From assembly GCF_031081985.1 (NCBI RefSeq), contig NZ_JARWSK010000004.1, positions 186,001-250,000 on the forward strand: 64,000 bases of DNA. The letters are read 5' to 3'. Of the stretch, positions 1-9,500 are shown piece by piece; the first letter of the stretch is position 1, and the number at the start of each line of letters is the position of its first letter. The notes below the pieces were generated by a model that made no database searches, had not been told where the DNA came from, and worked only from the letters and a program-made list of their open reading frames with translations. A program made the translations under genes and the position numbers. The DNA is from Komagataeibacter xylinus (GTDB taxonomy: Bacteria; Pseudomonadota; Alphaproteobacteria; Acetobacterales; Acetobacteraceae).

Positions 1-207
1 CACGTACATGATGCGCACGCTGTCACCCTGCTGCCAGTCAGCGGGGGAGAAGAACAGCCCCCACACGATTCCGGCAAGCGACAGCACAAGGGCGGGCCAT
101 GTCAGCCACGGCTGCAGCTTCGCTCCCATGCGCAGGAAACGGCCAGGGTTGGCATAACGGTGAAAAAGGTTACCGGTTCGCGCGGTAAGGCTCTGCGTTG
201 CGTTCAA
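1..207 (-). CDS. ccmC: Heme exporter CcmC, N-terminal fragment
   Basis: Reading the minus strand from a TTG at 207 gives an open frame that runs off the left edge, so only about 69 residues are visible. It contains a hydrophobic first membrane segment followed by FFSPADWQQGDSVRIMYV. This matches the conserved segment of CcmC after transmembrane helix 1 (E. coli has FAPADYQQGNSYRIIYLH). CcmC is the inner-membrane protein that handles heme with CcmE during cytochrome c maturation. The start is uncertain: there is no ATG, the 207 TTG has a weak GGATGGA upstream, and a second in-frame TTG lies at 258. Other ccm genes would be expected to the left of the window. Family assignment is fairly safe; the 5' end is not. 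Confidence 0.75.
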   Translation of the reverse strand, partial: MNATQSLTARTGNLFHRYANPGRFLRMGAKLQPWLTWPALVLSLAGIVWGLFFSPADWQQGDSVRIMYV

Positions 208-384
208 GGTTGATCCATCCGTGCCGGGGGCACCTGTCCCTGCGATGAAAACGGTCAAGAAATTCCGGCCTTCCCCCACGGGTGGGTAGGGGCTGACGTT
301 TTGTTGCTCTACACTATCGCGTTAAAAAAGACACGGCCAGTCCTGTCCCAATCGTGAGACAGCAGGCCCACAGGAGGATAAAAC

Positions 385-678
385 ATGCTGTTTGCCATCA
401 TCTGCACCGACCGGCCCGCCAGGCTTGAAACCCGCAAGGCAACCCGTGAGCAACACCTTGCCTACCTTGAGCAGCACAAGCGGCACCTGGTGCAGGGCGG
501 CCCGCTGCTGGACGCGGAAAACCGCCCCTGCGGCAGCCTGCTGGTGGTGGACGTGGCCGACCGCGCGGCGGCGGAAGGATTCGCGGCTGCCGACCCCTAT
601 GCCAAGGTGGACCTGTTCGAGAGCGTGGTGATCCGTCCGTTCCGTTCAGTTTTTCGTGATGGGCTGCGGGTGGAGTAG
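385..678 (+). CDS. YciI-like protein
   Basis: This 97-residue protein has the compact ferredoxin-like layout of the YciI family. The family's presumed active-site pair is visible as His24 (in REQHLAYL) and Asp70 (in AAADPYAKVDLFES). An AGGAGGAT ribosome-binding site at about 370-377 supports the ATG at 385. Family members are small dimeric enzymes of mostly unknown substrate; one relative acts as a dehydrochlorinase. It sits 9 bp upstream of an EVE-domain gene, so the two are probably cotranscribed, a pairing I recall from other alphaproteobacteria. The exact function is unknown. Confidence 0.85.
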   Translation: MLFAIICTDRPARLETRKATREQHLAYLEQHKRHLVQGGPLLDAENRPCGSLLVVDVADRAAAEGFAAADPYAKVDLFESVVIRPFRSVFRDGLRVE

Positions 679-687
679 AAAACGGTC

Positions 688-1101
688 ATGGCCTACTGGC
701 TGATCAAGTCCGAGCCGGATGCGTTTTCATGGGCCGAGCAGGTGGAAAACGGCACTGAACCCTGGACCGGCGTGCGTAACCATCAGGCAAAGAAGAACCT
801 CGCCGCCATGCAGGTGGGCGACAGGGCCTTCTTCTATCATTCCAACGTGGGGCGCGAGATCGTGGGCGTGGTTGAAGTCGTGCGCGCGGCCTATCCCGAC
901 CCCACGGCCGAAGATGGCCGGTGGGTGTGCGTGGACGTGCGTGCCATCGGCCCCATGCCCACCCCTGTGACGCTGGCCGAAATCAAGGCCGATCCGGCGC
1001 TGGCCGACCTGGCGCTGGTGCGGCAGTCGCGCCTTTCCGTCGTGCCGGTATCGGAGGCGCACTGGGCGCATCTGTGCCGCATGGGGGGCTGGAACAGCTA
1101 G
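688..1101 (+). CDS. EVE domain-containing protein
   Basis: A 137-residue single-domain protein beginning MAYWLIKSEPDAFSW, the typical N-terminus of the EVE (thymocyte nuclear protein 1-like) family. Further family segments are TGVRNHQAKKNLAAMQVGD and AFFYHSNVGREIVGVVEV. The fold is PUA-related, and its aromatic cage is thought to bind modified bases in DNA or RNA. Length is usual for a stand-alone bacterial EVE protein. It follows the YciI gene by 9 bp in the same direction. A housekeeping role is more likely than a defence role, because no restriction genes are nearby. Confidence 0.9.
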   Translation: MAYWLIKSEPDAFSWAEQVENGTEPWTGVRNHQAKKNLAAMQVGDRAFFYHSNVGREIVGVVEVVRAAYPDPTAEDGRWVCVDVRAIGPMPTPVTLAEIKADPALADLALVRQSRLSVVPVSEAHWAHLCRMGGWNS

Positions 1102-1279
1102 GCTGTGCCCGCGTTTCATGGCTGCGGGCATGCTCATGCCCGTTGCAAGAATGCCATCATGGTGCTGAAACGGTGGCAATTGCCGCATGGGCGTTGCGGC
1201 TGGCCATGTGGGGCCGCGCCGCCATGGCGTGGCCCGCAGGCTGGCGCGCGGTACGATAGATCAGGCGAAGGGCATTGTA

Positions 1280-2125
1280 ATGAGTGCAGGTTCCGCAAAC
1301 GAACTGGCGCCGCTGACGCTGGACAGCGCGTGTATCACTGAACTCCAGCAGGCGCTGGAACGTGTCGAGACCGGGCGGGGCGTGCTGGTGCGCCTTGCCG
1401 ACCTCATGGGCGGCGCCGTGGGGCAGGCGGCCATGCTGGGCATGCGCACGCTGGGGCTGGCGCCCACGCTGCAGGCCAAGTTGCAGGCCACGGCGGAGGC
1501 GGCCATCCGCCGCGCGTTCGACCTTGCGGTGGTGGGCATGGACCGCCCGCATGATGTCTCGGTCGAGGCCAGCAGCGGTGGCACGTGGCGCGACCCCGCG
1601 CTCAAGGCCGCGGTGACCGTGTCCGGCGCCGTGGGCGGTTTTACCGGCCTGCCGGGGCTGGTGGCGGATGTAGGCTTCACCACCATGGCCATCATGCGCG
1701 AGATCGCCCGCATCGCGCGTGAGAATGGCGAGGATCTCTCCACCGAAGCCTCGCGCGCGGCCTGCCTTGAAGTCTTCGCGCTGCGCGCCTTTCCGTTTGG
1801 CGCGAAAAAAGGCACGCCAGAGGAAAGCGAACTGGGCTACTTCTCAGCCCGCGCCATGCTGCGTGGCCGCCCGGTTGTGATGCTGGTCAGCGAGGTCGCC
1901 ACCCATTACGGGCTGGGCCTGTCGCGCAAATTCGCGTTGCAGATGATGCCGGTGGCCGGTGCCCTGTGCGGCGCCTCGCTCAATGCGGCGTTCCTGTCGC
2001 ATTACCGCGCGGTGGCGCAGGCGCATTTCACCATCCGCAGGCTCGAGCGCGAATACGGGCCGGAAGTCCGCCGCACCGCAGCCGACCTCAAGGCCCATGC
2101 CGCAAGCCAGGCGCGCGAAGCCTGA
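1280..2125 (+). CDS. EcsC family protein
   Basis: About 281 residues from the ATG at 1280, chosen because GAAGGG lies about 8 bases upstream; an in-frame start at 1187 would add a low-quality basic leader. The central part has the EcsC-family glycine-rich hydrophobic segment (GAVGGFTGLPGLVADVGF) followed by MAIMREIARIARENGED. A second glycine/alanine-rich stretch (VAGALCGASLNAAFLSHY) lies near the C-terminus. EcsC is known from the Bacillus ecs locus as a membrane-associated protein of unknown biochemical role. The gene stands alone and converges on the next gene across a hairpin. Confidence 0.8.
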   Translation: MSAGSANELAPLTLDSACITELQQALERVETGRGVLVRLADLMGGAVGQAAMLGMRTLGLAPTLQAKLQATAEAAIRRAFDLAVVGMDRPHDVSVEASSGGTWRDPALKAAVTVSGAVGGFTGLPGLVADVGFTTMAIMREIARIARENGEDLSTEASRAACLEVFALRAFPFGAKKGTPEESELGYFSARAMLRGRPVVMLVSEVATHYGLGLSRKFALQMMPVAGALCGASLNAAFLSHYRAVAQAHFTIRRLEREYGPEVRRTAADLKAHAASQAREA

Positions 2126-2132
2126 GATAAAC

Positions 2133-2172
2133 GTTTCTGGTGAAGCGTTTTAAAAACAGCTTTACCAGAAAC
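2133..2172. terminator. Palindromic hairpin between convergent genes
   Basis: Left arm GTTTCTGGTGAAGC (2133-2146) pairs with GCTTTACCAGAAAC (2159-2172), 13 of 14 positions plus one wobble. The middle GTTTT/AAAAAC extends the stem. It lies 7 bp after the EcsC stop and 20 bp from the stop of the opposing small membrane protein. That suits a bidirectional terminator. Its sequence resembles part of the larger palindrome at 13003-13086. Confidence 0.6.
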
Positions 2173-2192
2173 TTCTGTTTTCAAAGCATGTT

Positions 2193-2393
2193 TCAGGCCG
2201 TCTCTGAGGCCGCATCCCCCTCTTTGGCCACGGCGGGGCGGAAGGCGTTGCGCAGTTCAATGCACGTCGCCACCAGCATGAAGCCCAGATAGAACTTCAC
2301 CAGCGTGCCCAGTATGCCCCCGTAGCGGGGCACGAGCAGGTCCAGCCCGATGGCGAGCAGCGTGAAGATGACAAAAATACCGGCAATGCCCAT
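2193..2393 (-). CDS. Small two-helix membrane protein, unknown function
   Basis: A 66-residue protein with a hydrophobic N-terminal helix (IAGIFVIFTLLAIGLDLLV) and a second one (about residues 29-46, LGTLVKFYLGFMLVATCI), then an acidic and alanine-rich tail. I do not recognise the family. The frame is bounded by the hairpin at 2133-2172 on its 3' side. On its 5' side is the 2-hydroxyacid dehydrogenase stop (26 bp away, same strand), so it may be cotranscribed with that enzyme. The clear membrane pattern makes a real gene likely. Confidence 0.6.
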   Translation of the reverse strand: MGIAGIFVIFTLLAIGLDLLVPRYGGILGTLVKFYLGFMLVATCIELRNAFRPAVAKEGDAASETA

Positions 2394-2419
2394 GTCTGCT
2401 TCTCCGTAAAGGGGGCGGG

Positions 2420-3394
2420 TCAGCCCTTGACCGGGGTCAGGGCGGCGCGTCCGTTCAGCACGGCCTCCACGTTATCGAGGGCAAGCATGCCCATGTCGCT
2501 GCGCGTCTCGGTGGTGGCGCTGCCCACATGCGGGGTCAGGAACACGTTGGGCAGTTCGAGAAAGCGCGGATCGGGGTTGGGTTCGTTGCGGTACACATCC
2601 AGCCCGGCAGCGGCAAGCTGCCCGCTTTTCAGCGCCGCGATCAGCGCATCCTCATCAACAAGCGCGCCACGGGCGGCATTGATGAAAATGGCCCCTTTCG
2701 GCAGGCGGCCCAGCAGGTCGGCATTGATCATGCCATCGGTTTCAGGTGATGCAGGCAGGTGCAGGCTCAGTATGTCGCAATGCGGCAGCATGTCGGCCAC
2801 GGTGCTGAAATAGGTGGCCCCCTGTTCCTGGTCGGCGGGCAGGCGGCGGCGGTTGGAATACATCACCTGCATGTCAAACCCGCGCGCGCGCTTTGCCACG
2901 GCGCGGCCAATGCGCCCCATGCCCACAATGCCCAGCCGCTTGCCGCTGATGCGCGTGCCCAGCATTTCGTCCATCGCCAGTCCGCGCCCCCAGCCCTGGC
3001 GCATCAGCGTGGTGTATTCGGCCGCCCTGCGGGCTGCGGCAAGCATGAGCAGCATGGCCATGTCGGCATTGCAGTCGGTCAGCACGTCGGGCGTGTTGGT
3101 GACGATGATGCCGCGCGCATGCAGGGCTGCAATGTCGAGATGGTCGGTGCCGACGCTGACGGTCGCCACGATCTTCACGCAGTCAGGCAACTGGGCCACA
3201 TCGTCATGGCGGAGCGGCAGGCCGGTATAAATCAGGATCGCCTGCGGCTGGAAGGCGCGGGCACGCTCAAGCAGTTCGCGCGTTGTGAGTTTGTGCTCCG
3301 GCACGCCGGATATGTTAAAACTCTGTTCAATACGCTGCATTACGGGAAGGGTCTGGCGCTGGGTCAGCAAAAGGCGGGGACGGGTGTCGGACAT
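2420..3394 (-). CDS. NAD(P)-dependent 2-hydroxyacid dehydrogenase, glyoxylate/hydroxypyruvate reductase type
   Basis: A 324-residue D-2-hydroxyacid dehydrogenase. The Rossmann motif GIVGMGRIG spans 155-163, and the catalytic residues are Arg242 (in [11 protein letters not shown]), Glu271 (in RNEPNPD) and His289 (in LTPHVGSAT). The segment after the second beta strand is YSNRRRLP; arginines there usually indicate NADPH preference, so reduction of glyoxylate or hydroxypyruvate is the likely activity (inference). The ATG at 3394 is chosen because GGAGAA lies about 10 bases upstream. The same frame stays open far upstream, but that part is antisense to aat. It is divergent from aat with an 81-bp shared 5' region. 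Confidence 0.88.
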   Translation of the reverse strand: MSDTRPRLLLTQRQTLPVMQRIEQSFNISGVPEHKLTTRELLERARAFQPQAILIYTGLPLRHDDVAQLPDCVKIVATVSVGTDHLDIAALHARGIIVTNTPDVLTDCNADMAMLLMLAAARRAAEYTTLMRQGWGRGLAMDEMLGTRISGKRLGIVGMGRIGRAVAKRARGFDMQVMYSNRRRLPADQEQGATYFSTVADMLPHCDILSLHLPASPETDGMINADLLGRLPKGAIFINAARGALVDEDALIAALKSGQLAAAGLDVYRNEPNPDPRFLELPNVFLTPHVGSATTETRSDMGMLALDNVEAVLNGRAALTPVKG

Positions 3395-3475
3395 GGGGGA
3401 TGGTTTCTCCTGCCAGATGGGTGCATGCGGGGCGATCATGCCCATGATTGCGTGCGAAAGGGTTATCCTAAGAAC

Positions 3476-4159
3476 ATGACGGGTCAAGAGACGGTTCCCA
3501 TCACGCCGGACCTTATGCTGCGTGCCTACAGGGCAGGGCTGTTCCCCATGGCGCCCGATGCCCGTTCCGATGATCTGGAGTGGTTCTACCCTGAAATGCG
3601 GGGCATCCTGCCGCTTGATGGCGGCTTCCATGTGCCGCGCAGGCTCATGCGCACCGTGCTGTCGCAGCGTTTTGAGGTGACGACGGACCACGACTTTCCC
3701 GCCGTGATGGATGGCTGCGCGGAGCCCGCGCCGGGGCGCGAGAATACATGGATCAACCCGCGCATCCGCACCCTGTTCTGCCAGCTTCATGCCATGGGCC
3801 ATGCCCATAGCGTTGAGGTGCGCCATGAGGGCCGCCTGGTGGGCGGCCTGTATGGCGTGGTGATAGGGCAGGCATTTTTTGGCGAGAGCATGTTCAGCCG
3901 CGTGCGTGACGCCTCGAAGGTGGCACTGGTGCATCTGGTCGCCCGGCTGCGCCTTGGCGGCTTCACGCTGCTTGATACGCAGTTCGGCACGGCGCATCTG
4001 GCCGGGTTTGGCGGCATCGAGATCCCGGCTGATGACTACATGCGCCAGCTTGGCCGCGCGGTTGCGGGGCAGGCGGCATGGGTGGGCAATGATGAGGGCG
4101 CGCGGCTGCACGCTGGCCTGCTGGCCCTGCGTGGCGGGGCCGATGGGGCAGGCGGTTGA
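3476..4159 (+). CDS. aat: Leucyl/phenylalanyl-tRNA--protein transferase
   Basis: A 227-residue protein that transfers Leu or Phe from aminoacyl-tRNA to proteins with N-terminal Arg or Lys, marking them for ClpS/ClpAP degradation in the cytoplasm. Family motifs are in order: AYRAGLFPM near the N-terminus, [20 protein letters not shown] in the middle, [19 protein letters not shown], and the [13 protein letters not shown] segment near the C-terminus. The length matches the family. The ATG at 3476 is the first sensible start, since the frame further upstream is antisense to the divergent dehydrogenase. Confidence 0.93.
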   Translation: MTGQETVPITPDLMLRAYRAGLFPMAPDARSDDLEWFYPEMRGILPLDGGFHVPRRLMRTVLSQRFEVTTDHDFPAVMDGCAEPAPGRENTWINPRIRTLFCQLHAMGHAHSVEVRHEGRLVGGLYGVVIGQAFFGESMFSRVRDASKVALVHLVARLRLGGFTLLDTQFGTAHLAGFGGIEIPADDYMRQLGRAVAGQAAWVGNDEGARLHAGLLALRGGADGAGG

Positions 4160-4209
4160 CAGGGCCACGCATGCGGGCTTCCGTCTGCGCAGATGAAAGG
4201 GAATATGTG

Positions 4210-4890
4210 ATGAAGCATGCAACGGCCCGCCCGGCGCGGCGCGCGATGATGAGGCGCATGTGGCTGCCGGGCCGGGTGGCGCTTGTGGCGGCCGCGCTGT
4301 CCGCCACGGGTCTGTGCGCCGCGCGGGCGCAGGACGGTGCGGGCGTGCATCCGCCGCTTACCCCCACCCGTGACGTGCAGGTGGACTATAACGTGCAGCC
4401 CGATGGCGTGCCCGAACCCAAGCCCATCCGCACATGGTTTGCCTATAATGGCGGGCTGATGCGAATCGACAGCCCGCAGGGCATGGGCGAGATGATTCTC
4501 AATCGCATGAGCCGCCAGGTCACCATCATCATCAACCCGCAGAAGGTGTATAGCCAGCTTGATGCCCGCTACGGCATCCGCAACCCCTTCCTGCTTGACC
4601 TGTCCATGACGTTTGCCCGCAAGGGCACGTCGAGCGTGGCGGGCGTGGCCTGCACGCAGTGGGATGTCACGACCGACCAGGGCAACGCCACCGCCTGCGT
4701 GACCGATGATGGCGTGGTGCTGCAGGAGATCGGGGTGGATGGCGACGGGCTGAAAGGCCGGCTCGAGGCGACGAAAGTGGTCTATGGCCCCATACCCGAC
4801 AGCATGTTCCAGCCGCCCGAGGGCTACCGCAAGGTCGAGCCGCCGCCCCCGCCCGGCACGCCTGCCGCCAGGGACAACAAGGGTGGCTGA
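4210..4890 (+). CDS. Secreted protein, LolA/DUF4412-like, first of a tandem pair
   Basis: A 226-residue protein starting at the ATG at 4210, with AAGGGAA just upstream. It has a basic N-terminus, a hydrophobic core and an Ala-X-Ala site (AARAQD), so it is a probable Sec-exported periplasmic protein. The mature part has a beta-rich pattern with MRIDSPQGMGEMILNR and VTIIINPQKVYSQLD, a pair of cysteines (GVACTQW, TACVTDDG) and an ending FQPPEGYRKVEPPPPPG. This resembles LolA-like or DUF4412 proteins, by inference only. A proline-rich tail closes it. The next gene, 34 bp downstream, encodes a paralog. Confidence 0.7.
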   Translation: MKHATARPARRAMMRRMWLPGRVALVAAALSATGLCAARAQDGAGVHPPLTPTRDVQVDYNVQPDGVPEPKPIRTWFAYNGGLMRIDSPQGMGEMILNRMSRQVTIIINPQKVYSQLDARYGIRNPFLLDLSMTFARKGTSSVAGVACTQWDVTTDQGNATACVTDDGVVLQEIGVDGDGLKGRLEATKVVYGPIPDSMFQPPEGYRKVEPPPPPGTPAARDNKGG

Positions 4891-4924
4891 CCGGCCTGCC
4901 CGTTTTTTTCAAGGATTGCATGAC

Positions 4925-5524
4925 GTGACACGGATTACCCCAGCCCTGGGCCGGACCGCCCTGCTTGCCTGCCTGATCGCTGCGGGCGCGGGCAGTGCCG
5001 CGCGGGCCGCCGATGAGCCTTCATCGCCCTACGTCACCCCGCAGGCCGATGTGGACGTGACCTACACCATCTACCCCCCGCACGACACAAGCCAGACCAT
5101 GAGCCAGCGCATGCGGTGGTCGGCCAGTCGCATGATGCAGCGTGTCGATCCCGCCAATGCCACCACCTACATGATTACCGACTACCGCGCGGGCACGCTG
5201 ACGGTGGTGAACGCCGACCAGAAGATCAAGACCGTCATTCCCGCTCCGGGTGCTGCCAATGTGCAGATGGGCCAGCGCGCGCAGGGCACGTGGCTGCGCA
5301 CGGGTGTCTCGAAAGTGGCGGGCCTGCCCTGCGCCCTGTGGCAGACGCAGGACACCGACCAGCGCTCCAGCGAGATCTGCTACACCGATGACGGCGTGAT
5401 GCTCGAGGTCATCCGCGATGGCAAGGTCATGGTCGAAGCCACATCGGTCAACCACGCCACGCAGGATGCGAGCGTGTTCGAGACCCCGTCCGGCCTGAAG
5501 GAACTGCGCGCGGCCCATCCGTAA
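4925..5524 (+). CDS. Secreted protein, paralog of the preceding gene
   Basis: A 199-residue protein from a GTG at 4925, supported by AAGGA about 9 bases upstream; no in-frame ATG is suitably placed. A signal peptide ends near AARAAD. The mature protein follows the same plan as its neighbour. DVDVTYTIYP parallels DVQVDYNVQP. GVSKVAGLPCALWQ parallels SSVAGVACTQW. ICYTDDGVMLEVI parallels ACVTDDGVVLQEI. The second ends FETPSGLKELR, where the first has FQPPEGYRKVE. The two conserved cysteines could form a disulfide. Duplication is evident, but the function is not known. Confidence 0.7.
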   Translation: MTRITPALGRTALLACLIAAGAGSAARAADEPSSPYVTPQADVDVTYTIYPPHDTSQTMSQRMRWSASRMMQRVDPANATTYMITDYRAGTLTVVNADQKIKTVIPAPGAANVQMGQRAQGTWLRTGVSKVAGLPCALWQTQDTDQRSSEICYTDDGVMLEVIRDGKVMVEATSVNHATQDASVFETPSGLKELRAAHP

Positions 5525-5651
5525 CGGTCCGGTCCGCTTTATGGCATGAAAAGGGCGTGGCCTGCCCGTAAATCGCCATGTCCATCCTGTCTAAGGGGTT
5601 CCGGCGGGGCCGCGTGCCCTGCCAGAACAGGACAGGATCAGGATACAGGTC

Positions 5652-5957
5652 ATGAAGAACATGGGGCGTATTGCAGCGGGGCTGACCCTCATTGCCGGGA
5701 TGGCGATGGCAGCACCGCAGGCCCAGGCTCACGGGCGTGGCGCGGGCGATGCGTTTGTAGGCGGGCTTGTGGGTGGCCTTGTGGGCGGTGTCGTTGGCGG
5801 CGCCATGGTCGATGCCTATGGCCCGCCACCGCCCCCTCCGCCGCCGGTCTATTACCGTCCGCCGCCGCCACCCCCGCCGGTGGCCTATTACGCCCCGCCG
5901 CCGCCTCCGCCGCCGGGTGCCTACGGGCCGTATGGCCCGCCGCGCCCGTATTACTGA
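5652..5957 (+). CDS. Exported Gly-zipper and proline-rich protein
   Basis: A 101-residue protein with a signal peptide (cleavage probably after AQA, residue 26). A glycine-zipper helix, DAFVGGLVGGLVGGVVGG, follows, and then a tail made of repeated runs of six to eight prolines separated by tyrosine-containing spacers (VYYRP, VAYYAP, GAYGPYGP). Glycine zippers pack or oligomerise in membranes, and proline/tyrosine tails are extended. Together these suggest a small surface or outer-membrane-associated protein. Start ATG with AGGA about 10 bases upstream. Its stop overlaps the stop of the convergent bcp gene by 7 bp. Confidence 0.65.
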   Translation: MKNMGRIAAGLTLIAGMAMAAPQAQAHGRGAGDAFVGGLVGGLVGGVVGGAMVDAYGPPPPPPPPVYYRPPPPPPPVAYYAPPPPPPPGAYGPYGPPRPYY

Positions 5958-6460
5958 CCTTTGGCGCCAGCCTGTAGCGTCAGGGCCGTAATGGCCTTGC
6001 GCACGGTAGCCACATGGTTCGTGACCTTGACCTTGCGCCAGGCCTGCACCAGGTGGCCGGTCGCATCGACAAGGAAGGTCGCGCGTTCGATGCCCATGTA
6101 TTTGCGGCCATACATCGATTTTTCCACCCACACGCCATAGGCCTCGGTCACGCTGCCATCCGCATCGGAGGCAAGCGGGAAGGTGAGGGCATGGTCGGCT
6201 GCGAATTTCTCGATGGCGGGCATGCCATCGCGCGAGACGCCGATCACGCTCACGCCATCTTTCTGCAGGTCGGCCAGGGCGGCCTCGAATTCGCAGGCCT
6301 CCTTGGTGCAGCCCGATGTATTGGCCTTGGGGTAGAAATACAGCACGAAGGGATGACCCTTCTCGCCGTTGAGGCTGACCGTGCGGCCACCGCTTGCGGG
6401 CATGTCAAAATCGGGGACGGCGCTGCCGGGTTCGGGAAACGGGATGGAAGCCTTGCTCAT
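5951..6460 (-). CDS. bcp: Thioredoxin-dependent peroxiredoxin (BCP/PrxQ)
   Basis: A 169-residue atypical 2-Cys peroxiredoxin that reduces hydrogen peroxide and organic peroxides in the cytoplasm using thioredoxin. The peroxidatic cysteine is Cys51 in NTSGCTKEAC and the resolving cysteine is Cys56, the +5 spacing typical of BCP. PDFDMP, YFYPKANT and GVSRDG are family segments. The start at 6460 (MSKASIPF) has AGGCAGG upstream; an in-frame ATG at 6535 would add a proline-rich leader and cross most of the gap to glnE. It follows glnE on the same strand by about 83 bp. Peroxide defence suits an obligate aerobe. Confidence 0.92.
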   Translation of the reverse strand: MSKASIPFPEPGSAVPDFDMPASGGRTVSLNGEKGHPFVLYFYPKANTSGCTKEACEFEAALADLQKDGVSVIGVSRDGMPAIEKFAADHALTFPLASDADGSVTEAYGVWVEKSMYGRKYMGIERATFLVDATGHLVQAWRKVKVTNHVATVRKAITALTLQAGAKGQ

Positions 6461-6543
6461 GACCTGCCTTGCTGCTCCGGGTGCGGGGGCCACGTCACGC
6501 GCTGGCCCCGGCGGGGTTGAAACAGGTGCGATCATGCAACGCT

Positions 6544-9500
6544 TCAGGCGGCGGGGGAACCTCCGTCATGTGCTTCTTCTCCGCCATCGGGCGCATCCGT
6601 GAGCGCAATCAGCCGGTCGAACACGTCTGTGACATCATTGGCCATGCGGTCCATGCGCGTGAGCAGCCCGGCCGCATCGGGGGCGCCGACCTCGCCGGTC
6701 AGGATCTCGAGGCTTGCGGGTGCAATGGTGTCGGGCACGTCATGGCCGCAGATGATGCGGATCAGCCCCTGCAATGCCCGCCAGAACAGATCGGCCCGGC
6801 GCAGCAGGCGCGCATCGGTTTTGCTGATCTGGCCTGCCTGCGCCAGCCGCAGGAGTGCGGTGCGGGTGGACTGGCTGCGGCAGGCGGGCGAGGGAGCCAC
6901 GAGTTGCAGCCCTTGGGCCACGAATTCCACATCCATCAGGCCGCCCCGGCGGCGCTTGATGTCCCACGGGCTTGAGGCGGGGCGTTCGCGCGCCAGGCGT
7001 TCGCGCATGTGGCGCACGTCATGGAGCACCTGCGCGCGGGCCTGCGGGGTGTCGGGCGCGTGGTCGAGCGCCGTGGCGATGGCCGCCCGCAGCGGGCCTG
7101 CAAGCCCGGGCGGGCCTGCCACCACGCGCGCGCGGGTCAGCGCCATGCGCTCCCATGTCCAGGCGGATTCGGCATGGTAGCGGCGGAAGGCGGAGAGCGA
7201 GACCGCTACCGGCCCCTTCGAGCCCGAGGGCCGCAGCCGCATGTCCACCTCATAGAGCGGGCCTTCGCGCCCCGGTGCGGTCAGCGCCGCGACAAAGGCA
7301 TGCGCCAGCCGCACGTAATAGGTGCCGGCGGAAAGGGGGCGGGCACGCGGGCTATCGCCGGGGGTGACCACGCTCTCGGTCACATCCCCGGGGTGGTCGA
7401 ACACCACCATCAGGTCAAGGTCCGAGCCGGGCATCATCTCGCGCGAGCCCACCTTGCCGAGCGCCACCACCGCCACCGCGCCACCGGGCACGGTGCCGTG
7501 GCGCTGGCGGTGCTCGGCGCTGACCAGGCGCAGCAGGCCGCGCATGACCGTCTCGGCCATGGCGGTGCGGGCACGCGCGGCGCGGTCCTCGCTCATGCGG
7601 TGTTCAAGGCGGGCGACCGACAGGCGGAACTCCTCGCCACACACCAGCCCGCGCAGCACCGGCAGCACCTGCTCGGCCGATTGCGCCGCCGCCACCTGCC
7701 GCCGCGCCAGCGCTGTCACCGTGCTGACCGCGCCGGGGCCGCCATCCATGTCGAGCAGGCCATCAAGCGCGGAGGGGGTCTCGGCCAGGTGGTCGGCCAG
7801 GAAGGGCGCGCAGTCCAGCACGGTCACGATGCGGTGGATCAGGGCGGGATTGCGCTCGAGCAGCGACAGGAACTGCACCCCCGCCCACTGCCGCTCCAGC
7901 AGCGCATCGAAGCGGCGCAGAACGGCCAGTGGCTGCTGGCGGCGGCCGATCTCGGCCAGCAGGCCGGGCAGCAGGCGGCGCAGCAGCTTGCGCGCGCGGT
8001 CCGAGCGCAGGGCGCGCAGGCGGTTGCCCTCCCACCGGTTGAGAATGGCCAGCGCATCATTGATGTCAGGGGCAGGGAAGCCATGCGCGCGCAGCCGGTC
8101 GGCGGCATCGGCATCCTCGGGGGCGATGGTGATGTCCTCTGGCCCGTTTTCGGCAAACTGCTGGTCAAAGATGCGCCGCGAGCGCTGCATGACTGCCAGC
8201 AGGCTGCTGGCCAGTTCATCGGGCGGCCCCATGTTCATGAAGGTGGCGAAGCGCGCGAATCCGTCCGCCGCGTCGGGCAGGCTGTGGGTCTGATGGTCGA
8301 GGCGCATCTGCAGCCGGTGCTCGGCCTGGCGCAGCATGCGGTAGTTGCGGGCCAGTATTGCGGATTGCTCACGCGCCAGCAGCCCCGCCCGGCGCAGCCT
8401 GCGCAGCGCGCCAAGCGTGGTGGGGTCGCGCAGTTCGGGCCTTCTGCCGCCCCATACAAGCTGCAGCGCCTGGGCTACGAATTCCACCTCGCGGATGCCG
8501 CCCTGCCCGAGTTTGACATTCTGGCCGAGCAGCCAGCGCATGGCGGTGTCTGGATTGCGGATATCTTCCGCGCGCAGGCTGTCCAGGTTGGCGTGGCCTG
8601 CGTTACGGTGGCGGTCGATGCGGGCTTTCATGTCATGCAGGTCATCAATTACCGCGAAATCCAGGTGGCGGCGCCAGATGAACGGATGAATGCTCTTGAG
8701 GAAACGGCGCCCCGCCGTGATGTCGCCCGCCACGGGCCGCGCCTTGGTCATGGCCGCGCGCTCCCATGTGCGGCCCATGCTCTCGTAATACTGTATGGCG
8801 GCGGGAAACGACACGGCGGCAGGCGTTGCGCTCGGGTCGGGCCGCAGCCGCAGGTCCATGCGGAAAACGTAACCATTTGCATCACGCGCTTCCATAAGCG
8901 TGACAAGATCGCTAGTCATGCGCACAAAGGTATGTCGCAGTTCCCCATTGCCGGGGTGACGGTCCGGGTCGTACAGAATGATCAGGTCTATGTCCGAGGA
9001 GTAGTTCAGTTCCCGCGCGCCCAGCTTCCCCATTGCCAGAACCACGAAGCCGCTGCCCCGGCACGGGGTCTCGGGGTAACGCAGGCGCAGGCGTCCGGTC
9101 TCGTGCGCCTGGAGCAGCAGATGCCTGAGTGCCGCGTTCAGCGCGTTCTCGGCCAGTTCGCTCAGCGCCAGGGTTACCTGCTCGAGCGACCATGCGCCCC
9201 CTATATCGGCCAGCGCTATGGCCAGCGCCGCCTGCCGCTTGGCCTCGCGCAGTTCGGCCATGATGTCGGCGCGGGCCGTATCAGGCGGCAGGGCGTCGAG
9301 TGTGGCGAGGATGCGCCGCACGCACGCATCCGCCCCTTCATGCACAAGGGCCGCGAAGGCTTCCGTATCACGCAGCGCCAGATCGGACAGGTAGGGGCTG
9401 TTGCCCCCCAGCGCATCGAGCATGGGCATGATGCTCGGTATGGTCGTAAGGTCGGGCAGCCCTGCGCGCGCGCAGGCATCGTGCAGGTTCTCGCGCAGGA

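Noticed and set aside
688-1101. EVE-domain gene as part of a defence island
   Set aside because: No restriction, methylase or nuclease genes are adjacent; its neighbour is a YciI-like enzyme, and this pairing looks like housekeeping.
2420-4222. A 600-residue reading of the 2-hydroxyacid dehydrogenase
   Set aside because: The extra N-terminal part is antisense to aat; the ATG at 3394 has a ribosome-binding site and gives the family length.
5820-5930. CCGCCG-type simple repeat
   Set aside because: It is the coding sequence for proline runs in the exported protein, with tyrosine spacers interrupting it, rather than an independent satellite.
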